Source: Pseudisothecium myosuroides (lineage: Eukaryota > Streptophyta > Bryopsida > Hypnales > Lembophyllaceae). Taken from it: 64,000 nucleotides of DNA. The stretch covers positions 4,340,001 through 4,404,000 of the forward strand of contig OX637287.1 of NCBI GenBank assembly GCA_951799445.1. Direction: 5' to 3'. Numbering within the stretch: position 1 is the stretch's first letter; each line of letters starts with the position of its first letter. The position numbers and the translations under genes are program-made. A model generated the notes under the pieces. That model worked only from the letters and a program-made list of their open reading frames with translations. It was not told where the DNA came from and searched no databases. Positions 28,401 through 39,729 of this stretch are shown piece by piece.

Positions 28401-29862
28401 GAAAATTGATCAGGTTGAGGGCTTGCGTTCATCAAAAAAGCTTGCCTCATCATGGATATCTCCTGATATTCCTGCACACACAATTAATTGATACCCCGAT
28501 TAAAAAGAGTGACGAGCTTGCCCCAGTCAATAGTGAACATTGATAACAAGCAGCTGAACAAAGGTGGGAAAGAAATAGTTTACGAGAGATTGGACGAACC
28601 GAATAAAGCAGGACGTAAGCAGTGAAGGAGATGAAGTAGAGAACTGCTAGATGAAACCATAGCCTGTTGCACACAATGGCACACTCCCACACATCACGCA
28701 CTTCCACATGAGCAGCAAGATAGAGAATGCATTAGACAGGGGGAGACACAGAAGCGTACCGTGACGACCCTTGTGATATGTTGAGGATTGTTAACTTCTC
28801 CAAAGTCCCATTCTCTTCTTTCTTCCCAGAGGGATGATCAGCAATGTATGTGTCGTTGTAGTTGAGTGGCGCCAAAATGCCACACCCCACCAGCGTGCAG
28901 ATTGTGAAAAAACGGATACTGCACAACACAATTCCTTGGCTGTGTCAACTGCCAACAACACAAGCAAGAAGAAAGATGGGATAAATTCAAAAAATGGAGC
29001 AAAATTGGAGCACTTCAATTCCATGAACGCTAAGTCTATTTAGGGTTTCACGAAACACATTGACTAGAGACACTAAATCCAGTCACACGAAGCACACAAA
29101 GAACTAGGTTTAGGTTCTGACAACTCATTACGTAACTGGATTCCCGTAACCACATGACAAAATTCAATTAAGCAAAAGAAATTCATGTTCAAAATAAGCC
29201 CCAACATGCTCCTATTTCTTTTAACAAACGTCTCAAGATACCAAAATTTTCTCCATTATCAAACCATTGCTTAGTATCGTCTCTTGAGGTAGAGACAGTA
29301 AATGAAGTGAAGCTCCACTGAGTTACAAATTCATGTTCGAAAACAAATAGAAAAGTCAATGATGCTGAGGGATTACTGGAATCGATTCAGAAACCAGTCA
29401 GTCGTCTACTGATTCAGAATTTAGGACGCTAAATTGCTTCCAAAGAAAATGTTTCAAAAATTTCAGTTAAATTAATTTAAAAGAACGCAGACGCTTTTGA
29501 AATTATTAGCCTCTCAGAGATTCCTTGAAGCTCACTAGCGATCCCCTGTTTGAAGAATCGGTTGCAATCACTGACCAGAATTTGAAGATGCGCAGAAACA
29601 CCACAGCATCCAATCCCGAGGACGCCCAAATGTCGCTCTCGGAGGGATTCCAAGCTCGGACCAACCAGCCCGGCGACGGCAGCAGATTTCCCAAAGCAAA
29701 AGGCTCCCGCTTCACTTCCTTCCGCTTCTCCCGAAGCATCTGCCGCGTGCTGTAGACGCCTGCATTTCTAGGGTTCTTCCGAAACACCGAATACAGCAGC
29801 AGAAACAGAAGGGCCGAGCATATGTTGATCCCCGCCGACGTCGCCAAATCCGAGATCTCCAT
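25419..29862 (-). CDS. OSCA/CSC1-like calcium-permeable stress-gated cation channel, ten exons
   Basis: Exons (5' to 3' on the minus strand) are 29862-29576, 28918-28760, 28663-28600, 28471-28253, 28078-27884, 27652-27348, 27049-26770, 26455-26177, 26005-25772 and 25586-25419. They total 2190 nt, 729 residues, normal for the family. The start MEISDLATSAGINI matches plant family N termini, and GLDAVVFLRI follows near residue 85. The cytosolic part has EYQEISMMRQAFL and CRIGFLGLYGPKVDPLEYH. The pore-forming 7TM half contains SEWAPEPRDVDWKNL, VNVFLVGILGTSIF, FMTYIMTTGWAGFPLEIL and FWPHVHVRII. The family opens under hyperosmotic or mechanical stress. For exon 7 I chose the acceptor at 27050 because it avoids a 26-residue insertion; an alternative acceptor at 27128 keeps the frame too. 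All phases agree. Confidence 0.93.
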
Positions 29863-30239
29863 AGCTCCAAAACACCCACCTTCCCAATCTGTGGAATCCT
29901 CACCTTTCTATCTCCATGCACCTGCCCCTCAGGAATCAAGTCGGGAAAACATGGAAAAAAGATTTCGCAAGGCTGTGTCCGTGCTGATCTGCTGTTGAAT
30001 GTTCAGCGATGGATGGATGGTTTCAATTTTTTCGATGCTTGAAAATTTTGTAGAAAATTGACGAGGATCTGAAATTGGGTCACGGATCATCGACTGAAGA
30101 AATCGAGTTACAGTACACAGACAGAGATTGATGCTGCAGGACTGGGTCAATTCGGAGTACAGACGCCGAAGTAGTGGCGATACTGGAGAACACGTGGCAC
30201 TCACGTGGCCGATTTTCAGAGGATTCGAATCTCTGAGCT
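29863..30239. other. Upstream region of the channel gene
   Basis: Probable promoter and leader of the minus-strand gene; no motif assigned. Frames here are not protein-like. Confidence 0.4.
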
Positions 30240-30603
30240 AAAAGTGACGGCTTGTGAAAAGGTAGCCACCGTCAAAATGATCTGATTTCTGGACCAATAG
30301 GTGCATTCCTTCATTTCTCCAGTAATATGGAAAAATCTCTGTGGACCACTATTAAGCCTATGGGCCACTATTAATACTGCCGCAAACATTGAGTGTCCGA
30401 TGGATGACAAAGAATATTTTCATGTAAGACAAAAGTGCAATTGTTCATCCTTGGAATTTTGTGCAAAAAGAAGAGGCCTTCTCCAACAGTTTGACCTCCT
30501 GTGAATATTTTTTTGTTTTCTTAAAGTAGATGATTCACACTGTACCAGAAAGGATGATTTCCGCAGAGCCAGCCCATCCTTACAAGGTCAAGCCTCTGTG
30601 CCT
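30240..30603 (+). repeat. Dispersed repeat D, uninterrupted copy
   Basis: It contains GAGTGTCCGATGGATGA, TTCATCCTTGGAATTTTGTG and TTTTCTTAAAGTAGATGATTCACAC. The TTAA at 30521-30524 is the position that carries insertions in the copies at 1066 and 33978-34917. It ends where a family A left end begins. Confidence 0.72.
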
Positions 30604-31400
30604 TTAATCCCTAAGTTCCCAAGGAATTTTTTTTCATCAAAAAACGCTCAAAACTACCATTTCTATTGCAAAGTGCACAAAACTTTAGAAACAATTTGTT
30701 TTGTATATCTAATTGTAGGATCTAGACTAGTATAAGAATGTGTGGAAGAAATTTCAAAAACTTAAACTAGATGGATTGTAAGATATTTACATTTGGAGTG
30801 AAGATATCTAGGGGGTTTGCACCTTGTTTGAATAGATTTTTAAGGCTTTGAATCTTCATAGCTTAAATTTTTTGCACTACACATTTATTTTATTTCTTTT
30901 TGGACACAAATGAAATGGAATTTCATTGCAAGGGATACAAATATAAACCAGCTAGACACAAGTGGCCACACATTTTGAATTTCTAATTTTTAATGTTGAA
31001 GAATTGAGTTGAGAGTCTAGGAATAAAATTTTAAAAAATACACTTAATTTTCACTCATTTAAAAATTATTAAGTAGAAGTAGGTTCAAGACTAATAGTTT
31101 GAAGATGGAATTGGAAATCATTAATTCCAACAGTAAGATTGTTCTAGCAAGCTAACTAAAATCGATGCAATTTTTTTATTTTTGAAAAATTGTGAAAATT
31201 GCATTCAAAAATGAGTCGTATGAGTAATTTTTTCAAGAAGATGCTTAAATTGTCCAAAAAACAAGATTCTCTATAACTTTCTCATCACTAATTCAAATAG
31301 AACGAATCAAATTTTTTATATAGACAAAAACACCTTTCATACGCTAATGCCTCCTTGATTTTTTCTTCACTAATTAAAATTAAAAGGCTTGATTTTTTCT
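30604..31400 (+). repeat. Family A TTAA element, left part only
   Basis: TTAA 30604-30607 is followed by TCCCTAAGTTCCCAAGG and CATCAAAAAACGCTCAAAA, then family A interior as far as about 31.35 kb. The right terminus is absent. Confidence 0.62.
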
Positions 31401-31825
31401 CAAAGGGTCAAGAATAGATACAATTACTCTATAATCTATATTGCCATTAGACTATATATGAATGAAATGATATATTTTTATTTTTTACAACCTTGCATAT
31501 CTTCAACATTTCATTAGAAGCAATGGGTCTCCTCCCTTGAAGCTCAAGAATGTTGTAATAGTGTAAACCAAAATTTTATATTTAGAAACACAATTAAAGA
31601 CTTTCAACTTCAAATTGCAATAATTTATTTTCTTTTAAGGAATTTTTGAAGTTGCCAAGTAGAATTGAGACTAAATTTAGAAGCTTTATTTTGTCAATTT
31701 TGCTCAAAAGTAACATCAAAGGCCATTTCAAATGTCGAAACTCAATTTTAGAGCAAAATTCCAAAAGTGTTAAATATACCACATGCTAAATATGTTTTCC
31801 TTAAAAATTATCCCATATTTAACAA
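31401..31825. other. AT-rich spacer, nothing identified
   Basis: No gene or element end seen. Confidence 0.5.
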
Positions 31826-32320
31826 TTCTCTCCATCCCGAAATAAATCTGGAGTGTCCAAATATACTTGTCCCAAATTAAATTCAAAATCTCTCTCTACA
31901 ATTTGATCGACAACACACTATAAGAAACCCCCGTTTTAGGTGATGAGCCCTAATTTTTTATGACGGATTTTAGGTGATGTCAATGTTGACAAGCCAAAAA
32001 ATTTATATTAACAAAAATATACAACATAACATCAATATTGACAATCCAATGTTTTTATGTCAACATTGATGTTACGTTGTACATTTTTGTTGATATAAAA
32101 ATTTTAGGTTGTCAACATTGACATCACCTAAAATCCGTCATAAAAAATTAGGACTTGTCACCTGAAACGGGGGTTTCTTATAGTGACAATTGAAGCTAGT
32201 TTGAACACCTTTAAGTAAAAGAATTTGAAGATACCACACTCCAGAATCTATATAGCAATTTGATCCTTGCAAAGTTGATGAATTCAATTTAAACCCCGGA
32301 TTTATTTCGAGAAGGAGGGA
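31826..32320. mobile_element. Candidate Tc1/mariner-type MITE carrying a nested CACTA-like MITE
   Basis: CTCCATCCCGAAATAAATC near the left and GATTTATTTCGAGAAGGAGGG near the right form an inverted repeat typical of Stowaway-like ends. TA duplications are not clean, so limits are approximate. Confidence 0.5.
31916..32185. mobile_element. CACTA-type MITE, near-perfect hairpin, 270 bp
   Basis: It begins CACTATAAGAAACCCCCGTT and ends AACGGGGGTTTCTTATAGTG, with the 3-bp duplication ACA on both sides (31913-31915, 32186-32188). CACTA ends with 3-bp duplications are standard for this superfamily. The arms extend inward about 120 bp with few mismatches, including GATGTCAATGTTGAC. Confidence 0.85.
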
Positions 32321-32338
32321 TTAAAATTTTACCAAAAA

Positions 32339-33520
32339 AAAGATAATCAAAATCTACCAAAATGTGTAGCTGTGAGAAAAATTTCACTAATGTCAACTTT
32401 AACACCCTCTCGAGGGCTAAAAGATTTTTATTTGACCATGAAATTTTTTTCATGAGATCATCTCTATGTTGATGATATATGTGCCAAATTTCAAGGTCAA
32501 AAGATTCTCAAAAAAAAAGATATTTGAAATCTACCAACATGTATAGTTGTGAGAAACAATTTCACTACTACCAACTTTGGCACTATCCCAAGGATTGAAA
32601 AATTATTTATTTACCATGAAATTTTTATTATGATATCATCTCTATGTTAATAGCATGTGTGCCAAATTTCACAATCAAAAGATTCCCCTCCAAAAAACAT
32701 ATGCTAATTCTATCCAAATGTGTAGTTGTGAGAAAGATTTTTTCAACCCTTAAAATAGTGTCATTTTTTGGATAAAGTTTCACATGGATGTTTATAAATC
32801 TTTCTTACAACTACAGGTGTTGGTAGAATTAGAATATCTTTTTTTTTTCTAAATCTTTTGACCTTGAAATTTGGCACACAGGTTATCAATATAGAGATGA
32901 TTTCATGCCAAAAATTTCATGGTAAAATGGGGTTTTTTCAACCCTTGAGATAGTGTCAAAGTTGGCAATAGTGAAATTTTTCTCATAGCTATACATTTTG
33001 GTAGATTTTGAATATCCTTTTTTGTGTGAATCTTTTGACCTTGAAATTTGGCACACATGCTATTAACATAGAGATGATATCATAATAAAAATTCATGATA
33101 AATAAACAATTTTTCAACCCTTGGGATTGTGTCAAAGTTGGTAGTAGTGAAATTGTTTCTCACAACTACACATGTTGGTAGATTTCAAATATCTTTTTTT
33201 GTGAGTATCTTTTGACCTTGAAATTTGTCAAATATGTTATCAATATAGAAATGATTTCATGACAAAAATTTCATGGTAAAAAAATAAAATTTCAACCTTT
33301 GGGAGGGTGTCAAAGTTGGCAGCAGTAAAAATTTTCTCACAACTACACATGTTGGTAGATTTTGAATATCTTTTTTTGGTAAATCTTTTGAACTTGAAAC
33401 TTGACACACATGTTATTATAAAAATGATCCCGTTCCAAAAAAATTGTGATCAAAAAACAATTTTTTAGCCTTTGGAAAGGTGTCAAAGTTGGCAGTGGTA
33501 AAATTTCTTTCTTTGGGAAT
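32339..33520. repeat. Inverted array of about 178-bp tandem units
   Basis: Two to three units run forward (from about 32339, 32515 and 32691), then about four run in reverse (from about 32809, 32990, 33168 and 33346). The marker TGTGCCAAATTTCAAGGTCA appears in the first half and its complement, TGACCTTGAAATTTGGCACA, in the second. The turn-round is near 32.76-32.80 kb. There is no coding content and no element ends were recognised. Confidence 0.85.
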
Positions 33521-33904
33521 GCAAAAACGCCATTTTCACTTGTATACCACTATACATCCAAAATTTATATGACAAATTGCATTATGCTTAATAAAACTGC
33601 CATTATGCAAAAATTAATCATTATTTTTTTATTCCACATAGCTTATTAGATACAATCACATTACTACCAATATATAGGTCCAATTTACCTTTGCATTCTA
33701 TATTTGTAAATAAATATAAACTAATTGTGACATTTGATGGTGAAATAATTACATTATAGAGTGAATCTTCATCTTAGTATATTTATTTCCAAAAAAATTT
33801 TGCAAAATGAAAAGAACTCACATTTAATTGTAATTATAAAGAATTTAGAGAATATTAGAGTGTCAAATTATTATACATTTAAATTGGTGAAAGTTTTATC
33901 AATA
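33521..33904. other. AT-rich spacer, nothing identified
   Basis: No gene seen; the 75-codon frame at 33761-33988 overlaps repeat ends and is not protein-like. Confidence 0.5.
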
Positions 33905-33977
33905 GATGTTTTAACCCTTAAAGGACAAATTGGTGATCGTGGAAATTATCCCTTTGGATACCATGAGAATCACTGCC
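33905..33977 (-). repeat. Dispersed repeat D (minus), downstream part of an interrupted copy
   Basis: On the minus strand it reads GGCAGTGATTCTCATGGTA, then ATAATTTCCACGATCACC and TTGTCCTTTAAGGG. This aligns with 38282-38345. It is continuous with 34918-35100 when the family A insert is removed. Confidence 0.68.
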
Positions 33978-34917
33978 TTAACCCCTAAAAGCCCGTTGTC
34001 CCTTCGGGGGACAAATGCGTTTTCGGGCAGGTACCTATGGGCTGAAATTGTGTTCTGATTTTTTGAAATTTTTTTTGGAGATAGAAAAACTGATAAGCTT
34101 TGTGGGAATATAATTTTTTTCTCAATCGGTGCCCGGAAAAAAAAGTTATGACCAAATAAGCTGAAAACAGGGGACGGGGGGCAGCCCGGGCAGCAAAAAA
34201 AAAGGGAAAAAAATTTGAATTTTTTTTTTTAATATTTTTTTTCTCATAGATTATATTTTTGCCTATTTGGAAAGCTTTGATTCATTTCATTTGGATTTGT
34301 TATGAGGAAGTTATGGACATTCTTGTTTTTCGGGCAGTTAGAGCATCTTCTTGAAAAAAATAACTTGTAGGATTCATTTCGGAATGCATTTTTTGAAATT
34401 TTTCAATATCTTTTTTTTGGAATGGTTTAGTTTACTTGCTAGAACAATCTCACCATTGGGATTAGTACATTTTAATTCCATCTAAAATATATGAATATTT
34501 TAGATTTTCCTTCTATCTTGTACATACTTCTACTTAACAATTTTTTTAAGAATGATAATTAAGTTTTTTTGAATTTTTTTTTTTCCCAGATTCTCAACTT
34601 AATTCTCCACTATATAGATTTAAAGCTCAGAACGCTGTAGTGCAAAAATTTTAAGTTAAAAATGTTTAAAGTCAAAAAATCTAGTCCCACAATGTGCTGA
34701 AAAACTTGTTTTGTCCACTTTAAACGCAGATATCTGGCAATTTGTGCGGTCAAAAATTCTGAAATTTTTTCCACACATTCTCATACCAATTAGGTGTAAG
34801 ATCCTATGGTTAGATGTGAAAAAAAAACAATTTTAATTTTTTTAAACTTTTTGCTATAGAAATGGCAGTTTTCAGTGTTTTTTGGCAGAAAAAGGACCTT
34901 GGGCCTTTAGGGGTTAA
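33978..34917 (-). mobile_element. Family A TTAA MITE, complete, reverse orientation
   Basis: TTAA 33978-33981 is followed by CCCCTAAAAGCCCGTTG. The right end is TTGGGCCTTTAGGGG before TTAA 34914-34917. It aligns end to end with the reverse complement of 8629-9549. It is inserted in a copy of repeat D at the same TTAA used by the insertion at 1066. Confidence 0.82.
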
Positions 34918-35110
34918 AAAAAATGCAAAAGCACTCATCAAAAGTCAAACTACTGTAGAAGATCTCTTTTTTTCACAACAAAATTCAGAATTCCAAGGAT
35001 GAATAGTTGCACTTTTGTCCACATGCAAGGATTCTCTGTCATTCATCAGACGCCAAACATCCTCTTGCATCGTTTATGGGTTAGTATCATTTTCAAACAA
35101 TAGGTACACA
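34918..35110 (-). repeat. Dispersed repeat D (minus), upstream part of an interrupted copy
   Basis: On the minus strand it contains CGTCTGATGAATGACAGAGA, TATTCATCCTTGGAATTC, CTACAGTAGTTTGAC and GAGTGCTTTTGCATTTTT, ending at the TTAA. This matches 38150-38278. Confidence 0.7.
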
Positions 35111-35604
35111 TCAATTGAAGGAATGTACTGTACACCAACAACATTCATGCACTAAAAAAGGTCGCATGAGAAGTGTAAAATATTACTTCACAGTGGGTGG
35201 CGAGAGGATCTTCAAGGAAAACAATAGCCATAGAATAGAATTATTCCGACAACGATGTTCTGCACCCGTAGCATTGCGACGGTAAGATTGATCACAACAG
35301 GCAATCAATTTTTTTCTTGAACTGGATTCAAACATCGTTTTTTACAAATCCGAACATATTCAGTAGCCAGCATCCAGCTCGAGATTTTCAGGAAGATAAT
35401 TTTGGAAGTTCAGAATGACTTTGACTGTAGTACTCTATACAAGGCAATCAACCTGTCCCAAAACGCCACAATTGGAACTAAAGCAGATGTAAATTAAGCA
35501 AGCTGAGCGAAAATGACAGGATTGATTACAGAAACCAGTGGTAGCGTTCCTCAAATTTGTGCACAGATGATTTGAATGGAGGACATTCAACTCCTACAGT
35601 CGCT
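35111..35604. other. 3' flank of the ENY2 gene
   Basis: Likely contains its 3' untranslated region; nothing else recognised. Confidence 0.45.
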
Positions 35605-37396
35605 TCAAGACGGGTCAGTCATCAGGAATGTTCGAATACGCAGCAACAATTCCGCTTTCACGTTATCGGGCACCAAGGCTGCAACAGTCCGTTCCACATG
35701 AGCCAACGATGACCCTTCTACGATCATAACAGTGTACCCTTCGGTTGGGTCAGATTCAACAGAAATTTGATTATTTCTTGCCAAAAAATGGCACATAAAT
35801 TTGTGGTTGGTTTCAACCTCTTGGAATATGACATAGAAAATGGGTTCCGATAATAAAGAGTTGAACCTGACCCGAAAGTCCGGCAATGATTTACATGACC
35901 CTGACAGAAATCAACATTTTCTAATGAGAATGTAAGGTGAACAAACCTCGGCCTTTGGGGGTAATAGTACGAACAAGCTCGTCCACAGTGATGTTGCCAC
36001 GACCTTTCTTTCTCGTAAAAGCCCTGCCAACCAGTATCCCCATCCAAACGAATTAACCCTTGAAGGACTATAAACCCTTCTCGTAATGTCCTTGTATCTA
36101 CCAAACTTATAAGAGATTCATTGTAAGAAGGGTGCATCGAGGGAAAGTATCATCTCTGTGAAGCTTTACCCTGTGCTACTACGAATCATATTGCTCAACT
36201 ATTGCGAATAATGTCGAACACTGTAGTACACCATATGCCGAGCAGACCTTCAAGTAACCCTCTGGAATACCATTCAGATGAGCAAAGAACCACAGCGCGT
36301 ATAACTTCTTTCGAAGTTTCAGAAGCAGTACATAAGATGCATAGAGTTTTCTCAAGACATCAAAATATTCAACCACATTATTTTGTAAATCTATTGTAGG
36401 TTACGACATAAGATGGACGCCATGCCTGTCCTTGAGGTATTGGAGTGTGAACAGTGTCGTGACCAACTCATTAGATTCTACATAGGTGGATATAAGATGA
36501 TTGTTGCAACGACAATAATTCCCGACATACTGTAACTTCCGGAAGTAAGCCACAAGTAATAAACAGAAGACTGTAGTTCAATCCCCAGGAAACAAATGGG
36601 GATGACTCACCTGCATTGAGCCTTCAGTTCATCTCTCCAGCCACATTCAATAAGTCGTTCTCGCAACAACTCCTTCAATCGCTCCTTTTCCCCGCTCTCT
36701 ATCAACTGTAGCACCCGTCAAACATATAGATATAAGTATAACTCTGGCCCCATTTTATAAGGCCTGCACAAATCAACTGTTTGTTCGTTCATGGCCTTCA
36801 CTAATATGTCAGAACAACAAGCCTGCAATGTTCCAACAATTGACGACATGAACACCGATAATCAACACTGACCCAAAATCGGTACCCTAAATCTTAGAAC
36901 ACTGAATGATCTAGCGAATAAACACCACTAAAACATCTGTTCAAGTATCGGTTTTAGGTCATCTACCAATAAAACTTTGAAACTTCACAACTTCTGCACA
37001 TAATACCCAAGTAACGCAATTTTTGGTGCATTGTAATCCTCATTCATTTGCCAAAAAGAACTTATAAACATATGACCAAAGAAACTATTCTCAGCAGCAA
37101 AAGGGCGATGATAGGTAATCCTACTTTAATATCTAGCATTGAAACCATTTCCACCACCTTCAATGTGAGCTGAAGGCTCAAACAAACAACTGTGCGAAGC
37201 ATTCATCGTGTCCCAAGCAAACTGCAGATGTAGAATCTCCTACAAAGGAACACAACTTTGATTGCAAAAGACGGAAGTTATCAACCTTAATATTTACAAG
37301 TTCCTGAAGAGTAGGCTCCGATTCCCTGTCGTCATCGCCATCGGGCGTAGGAGGTCTATTAACAGATGCCCTCCTGCACCCATCAATCACCGCCAT
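35605..37396 (-). CDS. ENY2: ENY2/SUS1 transcription and mRNA export factor, four exons
   Basis: Exons are 37396-37286, 36705-36611, 36023-35947 and 35678-35605, total 357 nt, 118 residues, with GT-AG borders and agreeing phases. The order is the N-terminal [16 protein letters not shown], then [43 protein letters not shown], a basic [20 protein letters not shown] segment, and [17 protein letters not shown]. This is the plant form of the small helical protein shared by the SAGA deubiquitinase module and the TREX-2 export complex. I took ATG 37396-37394 as start, which adds few residues before ASVNRPPTP. An upstream in-frame ATG at 37447 would add 17 residues. None of the single open frames covers it, because every exon is short. 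Confidence 0.93.
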
Positions 37397-38089
37397 TGAG
37401 TCAAAACCACACACATCGTCAAATCCTAAACTTGCATCCTTCACCATCTTTGATTCACCACAGTCACGAATAAAACAGCAGCAGTCCTGGCAAAACCCTA
37501 AACAACCAATCTCAACACCAAACCCTAGACCGCTCACATGGCTGGCAGAGGCGCTGAACAGAATCCACGGCAGCAGGTACGGGGACTGTGAAAAATGGGT
37601 GTGAGCTCTTTGTGATGCTGCTGCTGCCCTCTTCTAAGTTTATGTATGGACGATCTCAGGTATCAACAGTTGAGCAAAACTTTTCTTCTACACTGATGAA
37701 TGATGATGGCAGCAGTCCAGAAGATCTCAACAGAGGAGTGGAGAATCAATACACATGCACATGATTTCTTCAGTGAGCATGTGCTGACGATCTCGGGGTT
37801 GGGTAATTGACGATGGTGATGGAGAAGCTCCAAACCCTAATTGATCATCATCGTTTTGATCATCATCATTTAGCAAACCTGTGCATTAGACTGTACTGTA
37901 CATTCTGTCTTTGTCTCATGAACTGAGAGTCTACAAGTAGGGACGGAAAATGTGAATTAAAAAATGCTGCAGGGTAAACAATTGGGGATACACATGTGGA
38001 AACAATTGTGAATTAAAAAGTGTTGAATGCTGAATCATGGTTCCATATCCACTCATGCTGCTAAGTTGGATGAATTCAAACACGATGGA
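37397..38089. other. Upstream region of ENY2
   Basis: Probable promoter and leader; GATCATCATCG and TTGATCATCATCA repeats occur near 37.84-37.87 kb. No element assigned. Confidence 0.4.
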
Positions 38090-38400
38090 AGCCTTAGAGC
38101 ATCTCCAGCCAAAATGCTACATTTAACCATAGAAGGACGCGGCGGACATTAAGTGTCTGATGGATGATAGAGAAATGTATGTAGGACAAATGCAGATGTT
38201 TTTCCTAGAAAGTTTATGTGAAAAGGGAAAGTCTTGCACAGTAGTTTGACCTCCAATGAGTGCCTTTGAAATTTTTCTAAAGCAAATGATTCACACCGTA
38301 CCTCAAAGAATGATTTCCACGGTGACCGGCTTGTCCTTCTAGGGTCACAAAAAACCTAGGCTCTTCCACATTTCCAACAAGGATACTTCTTCCCCTAGAA
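38090..38400 (+). repeat. Dispersed repeat D, uninterrupted copy
   Basis: It contains TAGAGCATCTCCAGCC, AAGTGTCTGATGGATGATA, GTCTTGCACAGTAGTTTGAC, and TTTTTCTAAAGCAAATGATT at the point where other copies have TTAA insertions. This copy has CTAA instead of TTAA there. Confidence 0.75.
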
Positions 38401-39170
38401 AGTTGACATAATTTTATTGTCTACAAATTAATGCAAATCTTGACATGCTTCAAATATTGCTTAATTATTTACAAATTGGACCTTTATCAAACCTCAATCC
38501 AAAATAAAGAAGGAATTTAGACAGTGTAATTGTAGAAAAGAGGACATCAAGCTTGCGATGAGATAAAAAGTTGTATGTAGAATTGAAAAATATTATCATA
38601 AGGGATAAACAAATCCTGAGATTTTTGATATAGGCCATTAGAGTGGCAACTACTTTAACCATAATAGAGTCAAATTTGGAGGATAAACTCTTAATTTAAT
38701 AAAATAAACTCTTAATTTGATAGAAAAATGGTTAAAACTTGTTCAACTTAAAAATGATCAAACGGATGCAAGAAGAAGCTATGATAGAATGAAAAAAATT
38801 ATCCAATTCTACAATTTAAACAAATCAAACTTAGCCATTAAATAAATGAAACTTAGCCATTAAATAATTTTTTTTATTAGAAAACAATTAGACATAATCC
38901 TCATTAAAATTTTCATTTTAATAAGGAAATAAAATAAAGTAGTTGAAAATTTACAATTGTTGAGTTTTATGAACTTTCTAAAGCGGATAAGGATTATGGT
39001 TTAATTCCTTTTAATATTTGAAGTTGAAGCTCAAATATTTGGTTGAAAGAAAGAAACATAAATTTTTGCCGTTGATGGAGATTGCCATGATCAAAAACAG
39101 ACCATAGGGAACCATAGTATAGGGCCTTATTAAGTTTTGTGGCATGATTGTCATGAGCGCATTAGTGTTA
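38401..39170. other. AT-rich spacer, nothing identified
   Basis: No gene or element ends recognised. Confidence 0.5.
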
Positions 39171-39594
39171 GAGCACCCCCATGGTTGACGCGCCAAAGGA
39201 GGGGCGCCGAGTGGGGCCTTAACGTGTACCTATAGAGCCCCCAGCTCGTGTCTCTCGCCTGTGCCCCATGGCAACACGCAAAGCAGCATATAATGGAGAT
39301 GCGGGATGGGGGCATGGGATGATCTGCATGGGGCCCAAGACCTCCCATCTCCCTCCACGCACATCTTTGGGCCTCTCAACATTCAACATTCAAACCATAT
39401 GTTTAATAACTACATTGAGATTAAGGACAAAAAGAGCCACCCTCAACACTCTTCACTTGGCCATCCGCTCTCCAAATTTGGCTGTGGCCGGCCACTTTTT
39501 TCTCCTTCCCATGCCTGCTATGGGTTTTTTCACCCACCTTAGCTCGACAGCTCACCAAGTTTGCGCCACTTCCTGAATTGCGGTGCGGATGCTC
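39171..39594. repeat. GC-rich island with GAGCA/TGCTC ends, possible MITE
   Basis: A GC-rich block inside AT-rich DNA starts GAGCACCCCCATGG and ends GCGGATGCTC. Only about 5 bp are inverted, so element status is tentative. Overlapping open frames in several phases are a composition effect. Confidence 0.3.
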
Positions 39595-39729
39595 TTTAAG
39601 CATTATCCCTACCAAATAGAAACAAGAATAGGGGAGAGTCAAGGCCTCATCAGGAATTTCTTGAGTTGTAATTGAACTCGTTGAAGACTAAACTTGCTTC
39701 AAATCAAAACACTCCAAATATCCCTATCA

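Noticed and set aside
30215..30245. tRNA-like T-arm word GGATTCGAATCTC
   Set aside because: No anticodon arm or acceptor stem can be built at tRNA spacing.
33905..33925. TTAACCCTTAAAGGAC as a separate TTAA element end
   Set aside because: It aligns with internal sequence of repeat D on the minus strand and has no partner end.
39268..39642. Overlapping frames at the GC-rich island as a small gene
   Set aside because: Open in several phases and both strands at once, with low-complexity His/Pro/Ser content; a composition effect.
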